Shown: piece after piece, positions 32,609 through 33,374 of the stretch
How the letters are laid out: each line of letters begins with the position of its first letter
Numbering within the stretch: the first letter of the stretch is position 1
Assembly: GCA_945487905.1 (NCBI GenBank)
Contig: CALYTW010000012.1
Coordinates: forward strand, 1 to 33,374
DNA length: 33,374 nucleotides
Source: an uncultured cyanobacterium
GTDB lineage: Bacteria > Cyanobacteriota > Vampirovibrionia > Gastranaerophilales > Gastranaerophilaceae
Reading direction: 5' to 3'
Program-made: the position numbers and the translations under genes
The notes under the pieces: generated by a model
Told to the model about the DNA's origin: nothing
Database searches by the model: none
The model's input: the letters and a program-made list of their open reading frames with translations, nothing else

Positions 32609-33160
32609 ATAGCTAACGAAGAAAGAAATGCCGTAAAAAGCACAGGAAAAGACAAACCGCTCATAAATGAAAAAATACGAGCAAAAGAAGTAAGATTAAT
32701 TGATGAAAATGGCGAGAACCATGGTATCGTTCAAACAGCACAAGCATTAAGGATGGCAGAAGAAGCTGATTTAGATTTAGTTGTAATAAGCCCAAACCAA
32801 GCACCTCCCGTAGCAAAAATCTTGAATTACGGGAAATACAAGTATGAACTTGAAAAAAAAGCAAAAGAAGCTAAGAAAAAACAGCATGTCGTCGATATAA
32901 AAGAAGTTAAAGTTCGTTATAAAATCGATACTCATGACTATGAAGTACGATTAAAAAATATAAGAAAATTCATTACACAAGGTAATAAAGTAAAACTGGT
33001 TGTCATGTTGAGAGGTCGTGAAATGCAGCATTCGCATTTGGCAATGGAATTGGCAGAAAAATTTATAACTGATTTGGCAAACGACCCTATAGCTGTTGAA
33101 AAAAAGCCTATGATAGAAGGTAGGAACGTAACAGCATGGTTTACTCCTCAGGGAAATTAA
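32609..33160 (+). CDS. infC: Translation initiation factor IF-3, AUA start codon
   Basis: Binds the 30S subunit, blocks 50S joining and checks start-codon pairing. The track begins at an internal ATG (32753), but the IF3 N-domain starts upstream in the same frame: PLINEKIRAKEVRLIDENGE, then HGIVQTAQALRMAEEADLDL. The frame opens with ATA at 32609, preceded by AGGAG at 32597-32601 with 7-nt spacing, and has no in-frame ATG, GTG or TTG at the right place. This gives 183 aa, the normal length. The C-domain is complete (KEVKVRYKIDTHDYEVRLKN, VVMLRGREMQHSHLAMELAE). Rare infC starts (AUU in E. coli) permit autorepression by IF3, so the same control is likely. rpmI and rplT do not follow; a tRNA gene does. 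Confidence 0.93.
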   Translation: MANEERNAVKSTGKDKPLINEKIRAKEVRLIDENGENHGIVQTAQALRMAEEADLDLVVISPNQAPPVAKILNYGKYKYELEKKAKEAKKKQHVVDIKEVKVRYKIDTHDYEVRLKNIRKFITQGNKVKLVVMLRGREMQHSHLAMELAEKFITDLANDPIAVEKKPMIEGRNVTAWFTPQGN

Positions 33161-33169
33161 ACTTTATAC

Positions 33170-33197
33170 TTGATAAAAAATTTTGAGCAAGTAGAAT
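33170..33197 (+). promoter_or_regulatory. Promoter of tRNA-Phe
   Basis: TTGATA (33170-33175), a 16-nt spacer and TAGAAT (33192-33197), just after the infC stop. The transcript would have about 25 nt before the mature tRNA. Confidence 0.6.
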
Positions 33198-33228
33198 GGA
33201 TTTATGCCCTTGGGCAGAAGAAAAATAT

Positions 33229-33304
33229 GCCGCAATAGCTCAGTTGGTAGAGCAAGGGACTGAAAATCCCTGTGTCCTTGGTTCAATTCCGAGTTGCGGC
33301 ACCA
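33229..33304 (+). tRNA. tRNA-Phe (GAA), CCA encoded
   Basis: Complete cloverleaf of 76 nt: acceptor GCCGCAA/TTGCGGC, D-arm GCTC-AGTTGGTA-GAGC, anticodon arm AGGGA-CTGAAAA-TCCCT with anticodon GAA, a 5-nt variable loop, T-arm CTTGG-TTCAATT-CCGAG, discriminator A and encoded CCA. All stems are fully paired. Confidence 0.97.
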
Positions 33305-33309
33305 TTTTA

Positions 33310-33332
33310 AGAGGGTTTCAACCCTCTTTTTT
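33310..33332 (+). terminator. Terminator after tRNA-Phe
   Basis: AGAGGGTT-TC-AACCCTCT followed by six T; six bases after the CCA end. Confidence 0.9.
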
Positions 33333-33374
33333 AATGCCTTATTATTTACTATAAAATCTGTGTGCAGAATATGT

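Overview
The window reads as chromosomal DNA of an uncultured, low-GC, non-photosynthetic relative of cyanobacteria, most likely a gut Melainabacterium (Vampirovibrionia, Gastranaerophilales-like). The assignment is inferred from four things: a homologue of the cyanobacterial clock-input protein LdpA, an SLH-domain envelope protein, a GT5-like synthase whose style of N-terminus I associate with this group, and cyanobacterial-style heptanucleotide repeats. I see no phage, transposase, CRISPR array or rRNA. Nearly all genes are intact and closely packed.

Layout. 1-1521: the 3' end of a large Asn/Lys-rich protein of unknown function, closed by a perfect 40-bp palindromic terminator. 1577-5832 (minus): a GNAT-like protein and a 76-aa protein, then glmS, an unlisted 54-aa gene and ahcY. 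6121-8988 (plus): a glycogen/starch-synthase-like protein with a C-terminal membrane anchor. 9043-10229: an MBL-fold hydrolase and a convergent Sfp-type phosphopantetheinyl transferase. 10264-15030 (plus): rsmH, an FtsL-like gene, an ldpA-like gene and a GH57 glycosidase. 15040-16062 (minus): ilvE. 16196-17282: a coiled-coil protein, a 230-bp block of nested hairpins and an unlisted 52-aa gene. 17504-20294 (plus): dnaN, leuD, a double zinc-ribbon protein and nth. 20291-21358 (minus): a 115-aa protein and an AlkD-type glycosylase. 22143-24494: a sigma-70 gene convergent with the SLH gene. 24581-27433 (minus): ribE, ribBA and a tandem GNAT. 27511-30918 (plus): dprA and topA. 31504-33304 (plus): a regulator made of four winged helix-turn-helix units, infC with an AUA start, and tRNA-Phe.

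Two themes stand out. First, at least five genes (the PPTase gene, rsmH, ribE, dprA, nth) lack a Shine-Dalgarno site. Each has an extended -10 box of the form ATGKTANNAT placed 6-7 nt before the ATG, which predicts leaderless mRNAs. For the divergent PPTase/rsmH pair the two boxes form one 22-bp inverted repeat. Genes with leaders (glmS, dnaN, infC, the SLH gene) instead have a -10 box 35-70 nt upstream plus a purine-rich ribosome binding site. Second, several items are missing from the ORF track or have wrong starts there: small genes at 2857-3021, 17124-17282 and possibly 31147-31272; the infC start at 32609 (AUA); and revised starts for rsmH, ribE, dnaN and the GT5-like gene.

The carbohydrate genes (GT5-like synthase, GH57 enzyme, glmS) suggest storage-glucan and cell-wall sugar metabolism. 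The rib, leuD and ilvE genes are pieces of cofactor and branched-chain amino acid pathways whose other genes lie outside the window.
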